A stretch of DNA of 64,000 nt from Bauldia sp. (GCA_026126025.1 JAHCJZ010000011.1:1-64000); one strand, 5' to 3'; positions 37,808 to 47,616 are shown, counted from the stretch's first letter. Notes: generated from the sequence alone by a model not told the origin. Numbers and translations are program-made.

Positions 37808-38482
37808 CTATGACGGGCGCGGCTCGGGCGGGTCTTCCCGCCGGGCCGCGTCTTCCCAGGCGCGCATGTCGGGGTCGGCGAGCATGGCGTCGGCATAGGC
37901 CTGCGGCACCGGCTCCAGCGTCACGCCATAGGTGCGGAAGCGCGTCGCGACCGGCGCGAACATCGCATCGGCGATGGTGAAGCCGCCGAAGAGATAGGGC
38001 CCGCCTCCCGCCTCGCCGAACCGCTGCCGCGCCTCGGTCCAGATGCTCTGGATGCGCGCGAGGTCGCTCGCCACGGGCTCGTCGTCCACCTGCACGCCCG
38101 AAACGCGGGCGAGGAGATTCATGTCGAGCCGGTCGCGAAGGTCGCGAAAGCTCGAATGCATCTCGGCCGCAATCGAACGGGCGAACGCCCGCGCCGTCTG
38201 GTCCCGCGGCCACAGCTGCCGCTCGGGGAAGATCTCGGCGAGATACTCGCCGATCGCGATCGAGTCGAAGACATGGCGGACCGCGCCGTCCGGCAGGCGA
38301 TGGATGAGGAGCGGCACCTTGCCGGTGGGGCTGATGGCGAGGAGCCGCGCTTTGTCCTCGGGGCGCCGGTAACGGATCATCACCTCCTCGAACGGCGCGC
38401 CGGTCTTGCGCATCATCATCCAGCCGCGCAGCGACCAGGACGAGGTGTGACGGTAGCCGATGAGCAGGGTGAATTCGGACAT
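37808..38482 (-). CDS. Glutathione S-transferase family protein
   Basis: A 224-residue GST. The N-terminal domain starts LLIGYRHTSSWSLRGWMMM, with serines typical of zeta-like or beta-like GST active sites. SPTGKVPLLIHRL and FDSIAIGEYLAEIFPE form the glutathione site, and the helical C-terminal domain contains GPYLFGGFTIADAMFAPVAT. It differs from the GST at 24199 (low identity by eye). Substrate unknown. The minus-strand gene lies between the acidic secreted protein and a nested repeat region. Confidence 0.88.
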   Translation of the reverse strand: MSEFTLLIGYRHTSSWSLRGWMMMRKTGAPFEEVMIRYRRPEDKARLLAISPTGKVPLLIHRLPDGAVRHVFDSIAIGEYLAEIFPERQLWPRDQTARAFARSIAAEMHSSFRDLRDRLDMNLLARVSGVQVDDEPVASDLARIQSIWTEARQRFGEAGGGPYLFGGFTIADAMFAPVATRFRTYGVTLEPVPQAYADAMLADPDMRAWEDAARREDPPEPRPS

Positions 38483-38553
38483 AGGTCGCCTGTGCCTGTT
38501 ACGACTCGATCACCGCCATAAGGCACGAGCGAATGAATGTCGCCAAGCTCCGG

Positions 38554-38910
38554 GCGGCTCCCTCCCCTCTTGTGGGGGGAGGGCTATCGCATATGGCTTT
38601 CGGGTGGCAGACACATCTATATCTCTGAAGTAACAGCGAAATCCTACCCTCCCCTGGAGGGGGAGGGTCGGCGCGCAGCGCCGGGGTGGGGTGCGCGGCG
38701 GTTCGGCATACTGCGACGGCAAGGCTTCGGGCGCCTCCGGCTACCGATTCCCGCAGCAAATCGGACTGAGTGCGCTGATAGGCCGTGTCACCCCACCCCG
38801 CCGCGCTGGCGCGCGGCGACCCTCCGCCTCCAGGGGAGGGTGGCCATGCGATTGATCTGAAACGTAAAATCCGCACATGCGATTCCCCGCCTTGTGGGGG
38901 AGGGAACCGC
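38554..38910. repeat. Family A element with a family B element inserted in it
   Basis: Family A ends at 38554-38590 and 38880-38910 flank inner inverted arms (TCGCATATG and CACATGCGA). A complete family B element (38646-38841, ends ACCCTCCCCTGGAGGGGGAG and its inverse) sits between them. This explains nearly the whole 38483-38942 gap and shows that B arrived after A. Confidence 0.75.
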
Positions 38911-38942
38911 GTTGGGCACTCCCGTAAAGCAGTTGAGCCGCG

Positions 38943-39152
38943 CTAACGCGACGGACCGCTTTCACCGCGGCCGGCCTTTGCCGACCGCGCTTTTCGCCGC
39001 AGGTCACCCTGACGTTCAAGGTCCCGCAGCACCTCCGGATCAAGGAAGTCCTTGCCCGAGATCGAACGGCGGAGATCAGCCTCCGTCCACTCCGGGTTGT
39101 CGGATACCTCGGCCATATCGGCGTCACTATAGGGGCGCTTCTTTCGGGTCAT
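38943..39152 (-). CDS. Orphan BrnA-like antitoxin fragment
   Basis: A 69-residue basic protein. Its N-terminal half, KKRPYSDADMAEVSDNPEWT, matches what I recall of the BrnA/DUF4415 antitoxin consensus. The usual FPELAASIRRRG-type ribbon-helix-helix ending is replaced by LDPEVLRDLERQGDLRRKAR. No BrnT toxin gene is adjacent. It may be a decayed antitoxin or a divergent DNA-binding protein. It is 14 bp from the apt stop on the same strand and possibly the last gene of that operon. Confidence 0.5.
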   Translation of the reverse strand: MTRKKRPYSDADMAEVSDNPEWTEADLRRSISGKDFLDPEVLRDLERQGDLRRKARSAKAGRGESGPSR

Positions 39153-39166
39153 CCCACCAGCACCTC

Positions 39167-39712
39167 TCAATGCCCCTCGAACGACAGGAGCGTGTGCACC
39201 TCGACGCCGGAGGCGCGGAGGCGTTCGGCGCCGCCGAGGTCGGGGAGGTCGATGACGAAGGATGCCGCGACGATCGTGCCGCCCGAGCGGCGGATCAGCT
39301 GGGTGGCGGCCGACGCCGTGCCGCCGGTCGCGATGAGGTCGTCGATCAGGAGGACGCGGTCGCCCTCGCGGATGGCGTCGGCGTGAATCTCGATCGTGTC
39401 GACGCCATATTCGAGGCTGTATTCCTGGCCGATCGTGCGCCAGGGGAGCTTCCCCTTCTTGCGGATCGGGACGAAGCCGCGGCCGAGCTCGTGCGCCACG
39501 GCGCCGCCGAGGATGAAGCCGCGCGCCTCGATGCCGGCGACATAGTCGATCCCGGCGGTGAGGAACGGCAGCAGCAGCCCGTCGACCGCGCCGCGCAGCC
39601 CCATCGGGCTCGCCATCAGCGTCGTGATGTCGCGGAACAGGATCCCCGGCTTGGGGTAGTCCGGAATCGTCCGGATCAGGGCCTTCAGCCCGTCGGCGTC
39701 ATGATACGCCAT
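39167..39712 (-). CDS. apt: Adenine phosphoribosyltransferase
   Basis: A 181-residue purine salvage enzyme joining adenine and PRPP to [20 protein letters not shown] is the typical N-terminal block, and [14 protein letters not shown] and the PRPP loop [16 protein letters not shown] are intact. The start at 39712 overlaps the end of the upstream membrane-protein gene by 14 bp, so the two are coupled. An alternative start 11 codons upstream would lie deeper in that gene. Confidence 0.95.
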   Translation of the reverse strand: MAYHDADGLKALIRTIPDYPKPGILFRDITTLMASPMGLRGAVDGLLLPFLTAGIDYVAGIEARGFILGGAVAHELGRGFVPIRKKGKLPWRTIGQEYSLEYGVDTIEIHADAIREGDRVLLIDDLIATGGTASAATQLIRRSGGTIVAASFVIDLPDLGGAERLRASGVEVHTLLSFEGH

Positions 39713-40541
39713 TGCCGGCGGCCTGCTCCGCGCCGAGGAAGCCAAGGACGTCGACGCCCATCGCGGAGAGCAGCGCGAGCACGATTCCGGCGATCACCAC
39801 GAACATCGCCGCGCCAAGGACGGCAGCCGGGATCGACCGGAGCCAGCCGGTATTGTGCTCGATCCTCTGCACTGTCTGTTCGAGGCGCCCGGAGACCGCA
39901 TCGCGGAAGATGCCCGGGCGCTCGAGGTCGACCGCGACCGAGGCATAGGCGTCGAGCGTCTGGCGCGCCGCCGCGCGATAGCGGTCGCGCTGCCCGCCGG
40001 TCATCTGCGCGTTGATGAAGGCCTCGATCTGGCCGGGATTGGGCTCGCCGCCGCGGCGCATCCGCCAGGCGACGTTCCAGTCGCGCTTGTCGCGCTTGTA
40101 GAGCGCATAGGCGACGAGGCCGATCACGTCGTCGTCGCCCTCCACGAGATGGTCGTAGACCCGGCTCACCGGGGCGCGCCCGCCGGTCGGCGCCGGCGGC
40201 GCGTCGGCCGCCCGGTAGTCCGGCTGCGGGGGCGGCGGCGCGGCGCGATAGTCCGGCTGGGGGGCGTGCTGCGCCGCGCGGTAGTCGGGCTGCGGCGCGG
40301 GGCGCGGCTCGGCGACATGCGTCGGCCGGGTTTCGTGATGCGGCTGTGCGGCGGCGCGCGCGGCGGCGTCCGCGCGGTCGCGCTCGAGCCGTTCCCGCTC
40401 GGCGCGTTCGAGGCGCTCCAGCCGCTCGAGCCGTTCCAGCCGGTCGGCCGAGATCGGCCCGCGCACCAGCGTCGGATGCGGCCGTTCGCCGGCCGCGTTG
40501 GCCGGCTCCGGTACCGCAGACCGGGGATCGCGCTCGCTCAT
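39699..40541 (-). CDS. Membrane-tethered protein with LER and PQPDYRAA repeats
   Basis: A 280-residue protein of unknown function. Residues about 34-60 are a charged helix of repeated RLE units. A Pro-rich region has three PQPDYRAA repeats. A conserved-looking domain follows ([32 protein letters not shown]), then a predicted C-terminal membrane segment near 245-268. It looks like a tail-anchored cytoplasmic protein. It overlaps apt by 14 bp downstream and the small gene upstream by an ATGA, so three genes form a coupled unit. Confidence 0.72.
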   Translation of the reverse strand: MSERDPRSAVPEPANAAGERPHPTLVRGPISADRLERLERLERLERAERERLERDRADAAARAAAQPHHETRPTHVAEPRPAPQPDYRAAQHAPQPDYRAAPPPPQPDYRAADAPPAPTGGRAPVSRVYDHLVEGDDDVIGLVAYALYKRDKRDWNVAWRMRRGGEPNPGQIEAFINAQMTGGQRDRYRAAARQTLDAYASVAVDLERPGIFRDAVSGRLEQTVQRIEHNTGWLRSIPAAVLGAAMFVVIAGIVLALLSAMGVDVLGFLGAEQAAGNGVS

Positions 40542-40753
40542 TTGCCCAGTGCCATCGTGGCGCGCCGCAACGCACGGAGGGTGGCCCGCGCCTCGGCCAG
40601 TCCGCGCTTGTGAACGTCGTCCCGCAGGCGGACGACATGCGTTCCGGTGGGATCCCCGGGAAGCCGGGGCTCGACACTGAAGACGCCGGAGCCGGGGCGG
40701 CTGGTGCGGCGCTCGCGCACCCTCTGGCGCGCCGCCGCGTCGTCGATCGCCAT
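40538..40753 (-). CDS. Small basic hypothetical protein
   Basis: A 71-residue basic protein (MAIDDAAARQRVRERRTSRP at the start) with a C-terminal helix RGLAEARATLRALRRATM. Stop and next start overlap as ATGA, good evidence that this frame is translated. I do not recognise a family. It lies 43 bp from the cytochrome c1 stop, so it could even be transcribed from the bc1 operon. Confidence 0.6.
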   Translation of the reverse strand: MAIDDAAARQRVRERRTSRPGSGVFSVEPRLPGDPTGTHVVRLRDDVHKRGLAEARATLRALRRATMALGK

Positions 40754-40796
40754 CTGCCCCCTCCCCGGCCTACTCAACGCCCGGATCGGGCGACGG

Positions 40797-41723
40797 TCAA
40801 TGCTCCACGCCGCGCCACACCCGCCGCTTGGTGAAGAAGACCAGCGTAGCGAAAACCGCGATGAAAATCATCGCCTGGAAGCCGATGCGCTTGCGGTCGG
40901 TCAGCTTCGGCTCGGCGGTCCACATCAGGAAGGCCGCCACGTCCTCGGCATATTGCGCGACCGTCTCCGGAATCGCCTCGTCGGCATAGGGAATCGCGCC
41001 GTCGAACAGCGGCGGCGGCATCGCGATATAGGCGCCGGAGACGAAATACGGGTTGTAGAAGAGGCCGGGCGGCGCTTCCTCGCCCTCCGGTGGCGCGTGA
41101 TAGCCGACGAGGAGCGAGTAGATGTAGTCCGCCCCACCCTCCTGGTACGGGATGATGCCGTCGATCAGCCAGCCCGGGAAGCCGGGGCTGACGCCGCGGG
41201 CCTTCGCCATCAGCGACAGGTCCGGCGGCACGGCGGCGAAGCCGGCGGCGCCCGGCGCGATCGCCGGGAAATAGTCCGACGGACGGCCGGGGCGCAGCTC
41301 GCCGGTGTCGTCATCCGGGACCTGGTAGGCCGCCGCGATCGCCCGCATCGCCTCCTCGGAGAGATAGGGCCCGGTCGGCTCGGCGAGCGTGCGGAACGCG
41401 ACGCGGCCGAGGCCGTGGCAGGTGGCGCAGGACGACTGGTAGACCTGAAAGCCGCGCTGGAGCTGCGCCGCGTCATAGGTGCCAAAGATGCCGTCGAAGC
41501 TCCAGGCGATGCGCTCCGGCTTCTCCAGCGGATAATGCGGCGTGCCGTGGTCGTCCTCCCCGGCATGCTCGCCTTCGCCCTCGCGCTCCACGACGATGTC
41601 CGGCGGCGGATCGACCGCCTCGGCGTCGCCTTCCTGGCCGAAGGCCTCGCGGCCGGTCAGCCCCAGCCCCATCAGCACCGCCAGCGTCCCGGCCGCGGCG
41701 CGGTTTCCCCAGCCCCGCCGCAT
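40797..41723 (-). CDS. petC: Cytochrome c1 of the bc1 complex
   Basis: A 308-residue precursor of the haem c subunit that hands electrons from the Rieske protein to soluble or membrane cytochrome c. The signal peptide covers about residues 1-29. The haem site is SSCATCHG (C99, C102, H103), the axial methionine lies in GAYIAMPPPL, and the C-terminal membrane anchor (FQAMIFIAVFATLVFF) holds it to the inner membrane. An acidic insert (EREGEGEHAGEDDHG) precedes the haem domain. Start overlaps the cytochrome b stop (TGATG). Confidence 0.95.
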   Translation of the reverse strand: MRRGWGNRAAAGTLAVLMGLGLTGREAFGQEGDAEAVDPPPDIVVEREGEGEHAGEDDHGTPHYPLEKPERIAWSFDGIFGTYDAAQLQRGFQVYQSSCATCHGLGRVAFRTLAEPTGPYLSEEAMRAIAAAYQVPDDDTGELRPGRPSDYFPAIAPGAAGFAAVPPDLSLMAKARGVSPGFPGWLIDGIIPYQEGGADYIYSLLVGYHAPPEGEEAPPGLFYNPYFVSGAYIAMPPPLFDGAIPYADEAIPETVAQYAEDVAAFLMWTAEPKLTDRKRIGFQAMIFIAVFATLVFFTKRRVWRGVEH

Positions 41724-42985
41724 CAGTGCGCACCCGGCGGCGCTTGCGCGGCGGCCGCTCCCGGGGTGAGGACCGGCTGCGAGATGCTCGTCGGCAGCGG
41801 CTTCGGTTTCTCGATGAAGCCGAGCAGCGGCATGATGATGAGGAAGTGCGCGAAATAATAGGCGGTGAGGATGCGCGAGGCGAGGAGATAGCCGCCCTCG
41901 GGCGCCTGCGAGCCGAGATAGCCGAGGCCGATGCAGGTCGCCACCAGGATCCAGAAGAACTGGCGGTAGAGCGGGCGGAACCGCGCCGAGCGCACCTTCG
42001 ACGTGTCGAGCCACGGCACGAAGAACAGCACCGCGATCGCGCCGCCGAAGGCGATGACGCCGCCGAGCTTGTCCGGGATGGCGCGCAGGATCGCGTAGAA
42101 CGGCAGGAAATACCATTCCGGCACGATATGGGCCGGCGTCTGCAGCGGGTCGGCAGGGATGTAGTTGTCCGGATGCGCCAGATAGTTCGGCTGGTAGAAG
42201 ACGAACCAGGCGAAGAGGAGGATGAAGAGCGCGAGGCCGAACCCGTCCTTCGACGTGTAGTACGGGTGGAACGGCAGCACGTCCTGCCGGCTCTTCACCT
42301 GGATGCCGAGCGGGTTGTTGTTGCCCGGCACGTGCAGCGCCCAGATGTGCAGCACCACCACGCCGGCGATCATGAACGGCAGCAGATAGTGCAGCGAGAA
42401 GAAGCGGTTGAGCGTTGGGCTGTCGACCGAGAAGCCGCCCCACAGCCAGGTGGTGATCGGCTCGCCGATGACCGGGATCGCCGAGAAGAGGTTGGTGATG
42501 ACGGTCGCCGCCCAGAACGACATCTGGCCCCACGGCAGCACGTAGCCGAGGAAGGCGGTGGCGACCATCAGCAGGAACAGGATCACGCCGAGGATCCACA
42601 GCACCTCGCGCGGCTCCTTGTAGGAGCCGTAATAGAGGCCGCGGAACATGTGGATGTAGACGGCGATGAAGAACATCGACGCGCCGTTGGAGTGGATGTA
42701 GCGGATCAGCCACCCGTAATTGACGTCGCGCATGATCGACTCGACGGAGTCGAAGGCGAGCGTCGCGTCCGGCACGTAGTGCATCGCCAGCACCACGCCG
42801 GTGACGATCTGCACCGCGAGCATGAAGGTCAGGATGCCGCCGAACGTCCACCAGTAATTGAGGTTGCGTGGCGTCGGATAGGCGATGAAGGACGAGTGGA
42901 CCAGCCCGACGATCGGCAGCCGCCGCTCGAGCCAGCGCGCGGGACGCGAGCGCGGCGTGTAGGGGGTCAGGGCGTGGAGATCCAT
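41723..42985 (-). CDS. petB: Cytochrome b of the bc1 complex
   Basis: A 420-residue membrane subunit with eight helices carrying both b haems and the quinol sites. Haem ligands lie in [19 protein letters not shown] and [20 protein letters not shown]. The Qo-site motif [16 protein letters not shown] is intact. The start at 42985 is 10 bp past the Rieske stop. The normal alphaproteobacterial order Rieske - b - c1 is kept. Confidence 0.97.
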   Translation of the reverse strand: MDLHALTPYTPRSRPARWLERRLPIVGLVHSSFIAYPTPRNLNYWWTFGGILTFMLAVQIVTGVVLAMHYVPDATLAFDSVESIMRDVNYGWLIRYIHSNGASMFFIAVYIHMFRGLYYGSYKEPREVLWILGVILFLLMVATAFLGYVLPWGQMSFWAATVITNLFSAIPVIGEPITTWLWGGFSVDSPTLNRFFSLHYLLPFMIAGVVVLHIWALHVPGNNNPLGIQVKSRQDVLPFHPYYTSKDGFGLALFILLFAWFVFYQPNYLAHPDNYIPADPLQTPAHIVPEWYFLPFYAILRAIPDKLGGVIAFGGAIAVLFFVPWLDTSKVRSARFRPLYRQFFWILVATCIGLGYLGSQAPEGGYLLASRILTAYYFAHFLIIMPLLGFIEKPKPLPTSISQPVLTPGAAAAQAPPGAH

Positions 42986-42995
42986 GGCGCGCGCC

Positions 42996-43553
42996 TCAGC
43001 CGATCCGCAACATGCTGTCGCTGAAATCCAGCACCGGGATTTCGAGATTCTGCGGCGCCGGGCCGGTGCGGATGCGCCCGGCCGTGTCGTAATGCGAGCC
43101 GTGGCAGGGGCAGAACCAGCCGCCGAAATTGCCGGCCTCGCCGAGCGGCACGCAGCCGAGATGGGTGCACACCCCAACCATCACCAGGAAGCGGCCGTCG
43201 GGCCCGGAGGCGCGGTTTTCGTCCGTCGCGTCGGCGCCGCCGTCGAGATTGGCGTTGCGCGCGTCGCGGTCCTTGAGGTCGGCGAGCGGCACCGCGCGCG
43301 CCTCGGCGATCTCCGCGTCGGTGCGGTTGCGGATGAAGACCGGCTTGCCGCGCCACTTCACCGTCACCGCCATGCCGGGCTCGATGCCGGAAATGTCGAC
43401 CTCGGTGGTGGCGAGCGCGAGCGCGGCCGCGTCGGGGTTCATCTGATGGATGAGCGGCCACGCCACCAGCGCGACGCCGATGGCGCCGACGCTGACTGTC
43501 GCGACATACAGGAAATCGCGGCGGCTGGGCTCTGCCGTCTTCGTCTCTTCCAA
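42996..43553 (-). CDS. petA: Rieske iron-sulfur subunit of the bc1 complex
   Basis: A 185-residue subunit with a twin-arginine-type N terminus ([10 protein letters not shown]) and one membrane helix (about residues 13-33). The 2Fe-2S ligands are CTHLGC (C129, H131, C134) and CPCHGS (C148, C150, H151). It takes electrons from ubiquinol at the Qo site. First gene of the operon, divergent from hemF across 291 bp containing an FNR/FixK box. A CCGTCC-TTGG-GGACGG hairpin (43573-43588) sits in its leader. Confidence 0.97.
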   Translation of the reverse strand: MEETKTAEPSRRDFLYVATVSVGAIGVALVAWPLIHQMNPDAAALALATTEVDISGIEPGMAVTVKWRGKPVFIRNRTDAEIAEARAVPLADLKDRDARNANLDGGADATDENRASGPDGRFLVMVGVCTHLGCVPLGEAGNFGGWFCPCHGSHYDTAGRIRTGPAPQNLEIPVLDFSDSMLRIG

Positions 43554-43746
43554 AACTCTGTCCCCTGACCCGCCGTCCTTGGGGACGGAGGCCTCCTCCC
43601 GAACGCGCGGCGCGCCGTCCCTTCTGAGCGAGCGGGATGGTCACCGCGGAGCTGTAGCGGCGCGGCCGTATTCGGTTTGTAGACAGCGACCGCAGGCCTT
43701 GTCCAGCCAAACCGGACCCGGTCGGCAAGGGGTTGTCGTGCGCGCA

Positions 43747-43760
43747 TTGACGCAGATCAA
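43747..43760 (+). promoter_or_regulatory. FNR/FixK-type binding site
   Basis: TTGACGCAGATCAA, a TTGAC-N4-ATCAA palindrome, one base from the TTGAT-N4-ATCAA consensus and common for FnrL/FixK in alphaproteobacteria. Its centre is 91 bp from the hemF start and 200 bp from petA, so it could control either or both in response to oxygen. Confidence 0.75.
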
Positions 43761-43844
43761 GGCGTTGTCAGCCCGGTCGCGGTTGCTGGGCGGGCGCGGG
43801 CAACCTATGACGACGCGCGCCCTTTCCCCGCGTTACAAAAGACC

Positions 43845-44735
43845 GTGACCATCCCCGACCTCGATTCCCACAAGGCCCGCGCCTCCGCGTGGTTCGCCGA
43901 GCTCCGCGACCGGATCATGGCCGCGTTCGAGGAGCTGGAGGACGCCCTCCCCGCCGCCGCGCCGCTCGCCGACCGGAAGCCCGCGCGCTTCGAGCGGACG
44001 CCCTGGCAGCGCACCGACCACAGCGGCGCCCCCGGCGGCGGCGGGGTGATGGGGATGATGCATGGCCGCGTCTTCGAGAAGGTCGGGGTCCACATCTCGA
44101 CCGTCCATGGCGAGTTCTCGCCGGAGTTCCGCGCCCAGATGCCGGGCGCGAGCGACGACCCGCGCTTCTGGGCGTCAGGCATCTCGCTGATCGCCCATCC
44201 GCAGAACCCCAACGTGCCGGCGGTGCACATGAACACGCGGATGGTGGTGACGACGAAGCAATGGTTCGGCGGCGGCGCCGACCTGACGCCGGTGCTCGAC
44301 CGGCGCCGCAGCCAGACCGACCCCGACACCACCGATTTCCACGCCGCGATGAAGGCCGCGTGCGACGCCCACCCGGTCGCCGACTATCAGCGCTTCAAGG
44401 AATGGTGCGACACCTATTTCTTCCTGCCGCACCGGAACGAGATGCGCGGCATCGGCGGCATCTTCTACGACAATCACGCCAGCGGCGACTGGGCGGCCGA
44501 CTTCGCCTTCACCAAGGATGTCGGCCTCGCCTTCCTCGACATCTACCCACGCCTGGTGCGCCGCAATTTCGCGCGGCCCTTCACCGAAGCCGATCGCGAC
44601 GAACAGCTGATCCGCCGCGGCCGCTATGTCGAGTTCAACCTCCTCTACGACCGCGGCACCATCTTCGGCCTCCGCACCGGCGGCAACGTCCACTCCATCC
44701 TCTCCTCCATGCCGCCCCTGGCGAAGTGGCCATAG
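43845..44735 (+). CDS. hemF: Oxygen-dependent coproporphyrinogen III oxidase
   Basis: A 296-residue cytosolic enzyme of haem synthesis that decarboxylates coproporphyrinogen III using O2. Signatures are [59 protein letters not shown] and the C-terminal [20 protein letters not shown] start is used; no ATG in frame nearby. The FNR/FixK box upstream fits oxygen control of haem supply next to a haem-containing respiratory complex. Confidence 0.96.
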   Translation: MTIPDLDSHKARASAWFAELRDRIMAAFEELEDALPAAAPLADRKPARFERTPWQRTDHSGAPGGGGVMGMMHGRVFEKVGVHISTVHGEFSPEFRAQMPGASDDPRFWASGISLIAHPQNPNVPAVHMNTRMVVTTKQWFGGGADLTPVLDRRRSQTDPDTTDFHAAMKAACDAHPVADYQRFKEWCDTYFFLPHRNEMRGIGGIFYDNHASGDWAADFAFTKDVGLAFLDIYPRLVRRNFARPFTEADRDEQLIRRGRYVEFNLLYDRGTIFGLRTGGNVHSILSSMPPLAKWP

Positions 44736-44744
44736 ACTGCCCCC

Positions 44745-44767
44745 GCGGCGCGTGCTATCCGCGCCGC
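44745..44767 (+). terminator. Hairpin after hemF
   Basis: Perfect 8-bp stem GCGGCGCG / CGCGCCGC with a 7-nt loop, starting 10 bp after the hemF stop. No U-tract follows, so factor-independent termination is uncertain. Confidence 0.4.
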
Positions 44768-44771
44768 CGCC

Positions 44772-44867
44772 ATGAACCGCATCGACACCCTGCGACGACG
44801 AGACCGGACGGGCGACGCTGTGTCGCCTGCCGCCGCGCGCTTCGTGGTGTCGGTCCGCCTCTTCTGA
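44772..44867 (+). CDS. Possible 31-residue leader peptide
   Basis: An ATG-started frame, MNRIDTLRRRDRTGDAVSPA with ending RFVVSVRLF, lies between the hemF hairpin and the acetyltransferase gene. It is arginine-rich. No ribosome binding site is visible and the length is well within chance; recorded only because it ends 52 bp before the next start. Confidence 0.15.
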   Translation: MNRIDTLRRRDRTGDAVSPAAARFVVSVRLF

Positions 44868-44919
44868 GGCGCGCGATCCGCGGGGCGCACCGCCCCCGCC
44901 GCTTTCCGGATCGCCACCC

Positions 44920-45435
44920 ATGGACCAGACCATCACGGCCTACGCCGTCAGACCCGAGCAGCCGGCCGATACGCCGGCGATCGACGCCCTCAACGACCGC
45001 GTGTTCGGTCCCGGCCGCCATGTCCGCGCCGCCTATCGCCTGCGCGAGGGCGTCCCGCATGATCCGGCGCTTTCGCTGGTGGCGACCGCGCATGGCGCGA
45101 TCGTCGGCTCGGTGCGGCTGACGCCGATCGCGATCGGCGGCCGGCCTGCCCTCCTCCTTGGCCCGCTCTGCGTGGAGCCGGCGTGGCAGAACCGCGGCTG
45201 CGGCAAGGCGCTGGTGCGCGGCAGCGTGGAGGCCGCCCGCGCGGCCGGCCACGCGCTGGTGCTCCTCGTCGGCGACGAGCCCTATTACGGCCCGCTCGGC
45301 TTCCGCCGCATCCCGCCGGGCAAGGTGACGATGCCCGGCCCGGTCGACCCGCTGCGACTCCTCATTGCGGAGCTCCGGCAGGGCGCAGCCGAAGGACTCG
45401 CCGGCCCGGTCGAGCGCGTGTTGCCGAGGCTGTAG
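44920..45435 (+). CDS. GNAT-family N-acetyltransferase
   Basis: A 171-residue acetyltransferase close to the YhbS-like group. GNAT landmarks are IVGSVRLTPI (beta 4 region), LLLGPLCVEPAWQNRGCGKALV (acetyl-CoA pyrophosphate loop, Q/RxxGxG/A form NRGCGK) and LVGDEPYYGPLGFRRI. The acceptor substrate is not predictable. A family E repeat follows the stop. Confidence 0.88.
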   Translation: MDQTITAYAVRPEQPADTPAIDALNDRVFGPGRHVRAAYRLREGVPHDPALSLVATAHGAIVGSVRLTPIAIGGRPALLLGPLCVEPAWQNRGCGKALVRGSVEAARAAGHALVLLVGDEPYYGPLGFRRIPPGKVTMPGPVDPLRLLIAELRQGAAEGLAGPVERVLPRL

Positions 45436-45455
45436 CGATACCTCACTCCCGCGAA

Positions 45456-45503
45456 TCCCGGGCGCAGTGCGGCGCGAAGTGATGCATCGCGCCCGGGGAA
45501 CGT
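45456..45503. repeat. Palindromic repeat, family E, short copy
   Basis: Contains CCCGGGCGCAGTGCGGCGCG and TGATGCATCGCGCCCGGGGA, an inverted arrangement of the family E blocks at 10888 and 47617-47750. It lies between the convergent acetyltransferase and the 688-residue membrane protein genes. Confidence 0.65.
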
Positions 45504-45520
45504 GGTTGCTATTCACGGCT

Positions 45521-47587
45521 CTACCGCCCCTCGCGGTACCACGCGACCGCCAGCAGGCCGAGCAGCACGGCGAGGCCGAGGAAGCCGGCGAAGAGCGGCA
45601 GGCGGTCGATGCCGAGGAGGATGGAGGACTGGGTCATGCGGACGCCGAGCCAGTCGGCGCCGCCGGCGCGGGCGCCGGGGCGGACCTGGAGCACGCGCGG
45701 CACGTCGAGCCGCCCGCCTTCGGCCATGCGGAGCGTCGTGCCGCCCGTGGCGTCGACCGCGGGCTGGAGCACGTCCGCGGTCGAGCGCACGTCGACGAAC
45801 TCCCGCGGATTGGCCGGGCCGACGCTGGTGACCGCGACGAGATCGCCCTCGCGGAAGCGCCAGAGGCCGAGCTCCCCGGCCGGCAGCGTCGCGCGCCACA
45901 GGCCGGGCTCGACCTCGGTGAGCGTGACGTCGCTGATCGCGCCGGACGGCGTCTCCACCGCGACCGGGCCGACGGTATCGCCCATCGTCTGGCGCTCGAT
46001 CGTCAGCGTCCCGCCGTCCGCCTCGGCGCGCAGCACCTCCTCCTCGAGGTCCGGCTCCTTCATCAGCCAGTGCCCGAGGCGGCGGAGGAGATCGACATAG
46101 GGCCCGCCCTCCTCGAAGCCGCGCGCCCACAGCCACGCCTGGTCGGAGAGGAGGAGCGCGATGCGGCCGTCGCCCTCATGGCCAAGGACGAGGAGCGGCT
46201 GGTCATGGGCGCCCGCCATGACAACGTCGCCGCTCGGGTCGTCGGCGACGATCTGCCGGAACCAGCGGCTCCACTGCGGCGGGTCGGTATCGGCGCCGGC
46301 GAGGTCGCGCGTCACCGGGTGGCGCTGCCCGGCCTCGGTGACGGTCGGATGGAACGGCGTCTCGATCGTCTCGCCGGTCGGGAAGGCCGGGAGCACGTTG
46401 TAGAGCGAGGTGTTGTAGATCGACGCCGGCCCCATGTCGTCCGGCCCCGCGGCAATGAGGACCGCGCCGCCTTCGGCGATGTAGCGGGTGATGTTGTCGA
46501 AATAGACCAGCGGCAGCACGCCGCGGTTCTGGTAGCGGTCGAAGATGATGAGGTCGAAGCCGTCGATCCGCTCGACGAAGAGCTCGGTGGTCGGGAACGG
46601 GATCAGCGCCAGCTCCTCGACCGGCGTCGCGTCCTGCTTCTCGGGCGGGCGCAGGATGGTGAAGTGGATGAGGTCGACCGCCGCGTCCGATTTCAGGATG
46701 CTGCGCCACACCCGCTCGCCGGCATGCGGCTCGCCGGAGACGAGAAGGACGCGCAGCGTCTCGCGGACGCCCGTGATCTCGATCGCCGTGCGGTTGTTGG
46801 CCTCGGTCAGCTCGCCTTCGAGCGGCTCGACCTCGAGCTCGAGAATCGAGCGGCCGCCATGCGGCACGACGAACGCAAAGCCGTTGGACTGGCCGGCGAT
46901 GACGGTTCGCGTGTCGAGGACCTCGCCATCGAGCGTCACCGTGACGTCGACCGCCGTCCCCGCCGGCGCGCCCTCGTCGATCACGCGATAGTCGATCGTC
47001 TGCAGCTCGCCGACGATGCCGAAGCGCGGCGCATTGTCGACCACGATGCGGCGGTCGCGCTCGTCCTCGCTGCCCGAGATCAGCGCATGGAGCGGAGCGC
47101 CGCCGAAATCCGGCGCGCCGTCGGGCGCGTCGTGGACCTGGCCGTCCGACAGCATGATCACCGCGCCGATGCGGTCGGGCGGCACGTCGGCGAGGCCGGC
47201 ATTGGCGGCGTTGAAGAGCTCGGTGCCATCGGCATTCGCCCCGCCCGGCCCGGCGCGAATGGTGCGGATCTCGACATTGTCGAACCCCGCCAGCCGCTGG
47301 ACGAGCGCCTCGCGCATCGCCTCTGTCGTCGCGGCGCGGTCGCCGAAGGACTGGCTGTCGCTCTCGTCGACCACCAGCGCGACGATGGTCGACAGCGCCT
47401 CACGCTCCTCGCGCAGCGCTGCCGGATCGGTGAGCGCGACGACCAGTGCCGCCAGCGCCAGTGCCCGCAGCCACGTCCCCCGCACCCGCCGCAGCGCGGC
47501 GAGAACGAGCAGCACCGCGCCGACGCCGCCGAGCACCGCAATGATCCACGGCGCCACCACCGGATCGAAGGCGAGCGACCACGTCAT
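45521..47587 (-). CDS. Membrane protein with VWA-like and glutamine amidotransferase-like domains
   Basis: A 688-residue envelope protein. Two N-terminal membrane segments (about residues 13-50) lead to a VWA-like domain with VVDESDSQSF, which fits the DxSxS metal-site motif, and VIMLSDGQVHD. A class I glutamine amidotransferase-like fold follows (LLVSGEPHAGERVW, FDLIIFDRYQNRG) without a clear catalytic cysteine. A final membrane helix is near 660-683. It is the last gene of the MoxR - DUF58 - DUF4159 set, members of the aerotolerance (Bat)-like group. Activity unknown. Confidence 0.8.
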   Translation of the reverse strand: MTWSLAFDPVVAPWIIAVLGGVGAVLLVLAALRRVRGTWLRALALAALVVALTDPAALREEREALSTIVALVVDESDSQSFGDRAATTEAMREALVQRLAGFDNVEIRTIRAGPGGANADGTELFNAANAGLADVPPDRIGAVIMLSDGQVHDAPDGAPDFGGAPLHALISGSEDERDRRIVVDNAPRFGIVGELQTIDYRVIDEGAPAGTAVDVTVTLDGEVLDTRTVIAGQSNGFAFVVPHGGRSILELEVEPLEGELTEANNRTAIEITGVRETLRVLLVSGEPHAGERVWRSILKSDAAVDLIHFTILRPPEKQDATPVEELALIPFPTTELFVERIDGFDLIIFDRYQNRGVLPLVYFDNITRYIAEGGAVLIAAGPDDMGPASIYNTSLYNVLPAFPTGETIETPFHPTVTEAGQRHPVTRDLAGADTDPPQWSRWFRQIVADDPSGDVVMAGAHDQPLLVLGHEGDGRIALLLSDQAWLWARGFEEGGPYVDLLRRLGHWLMKEPDLEEEVLRAEADGGTLTIERQTMGDTVGPVAVETPSGAISDVTLTEVEPGLWRATLPAGELGLWRFREGDLVAVTSVGPANPREFVDVRSTADVLQPAVDATGGTTLRMAEGGRLDVPRVLQVRPGARAGGADWLGVRMTQSSILLGIDRLPLFAGFLGLAVLLGLLAVAWYREGR

Positions 47588-47616
47588 GCGTGTCGCTCAA
47601 CACAAAACGCGGCGTG

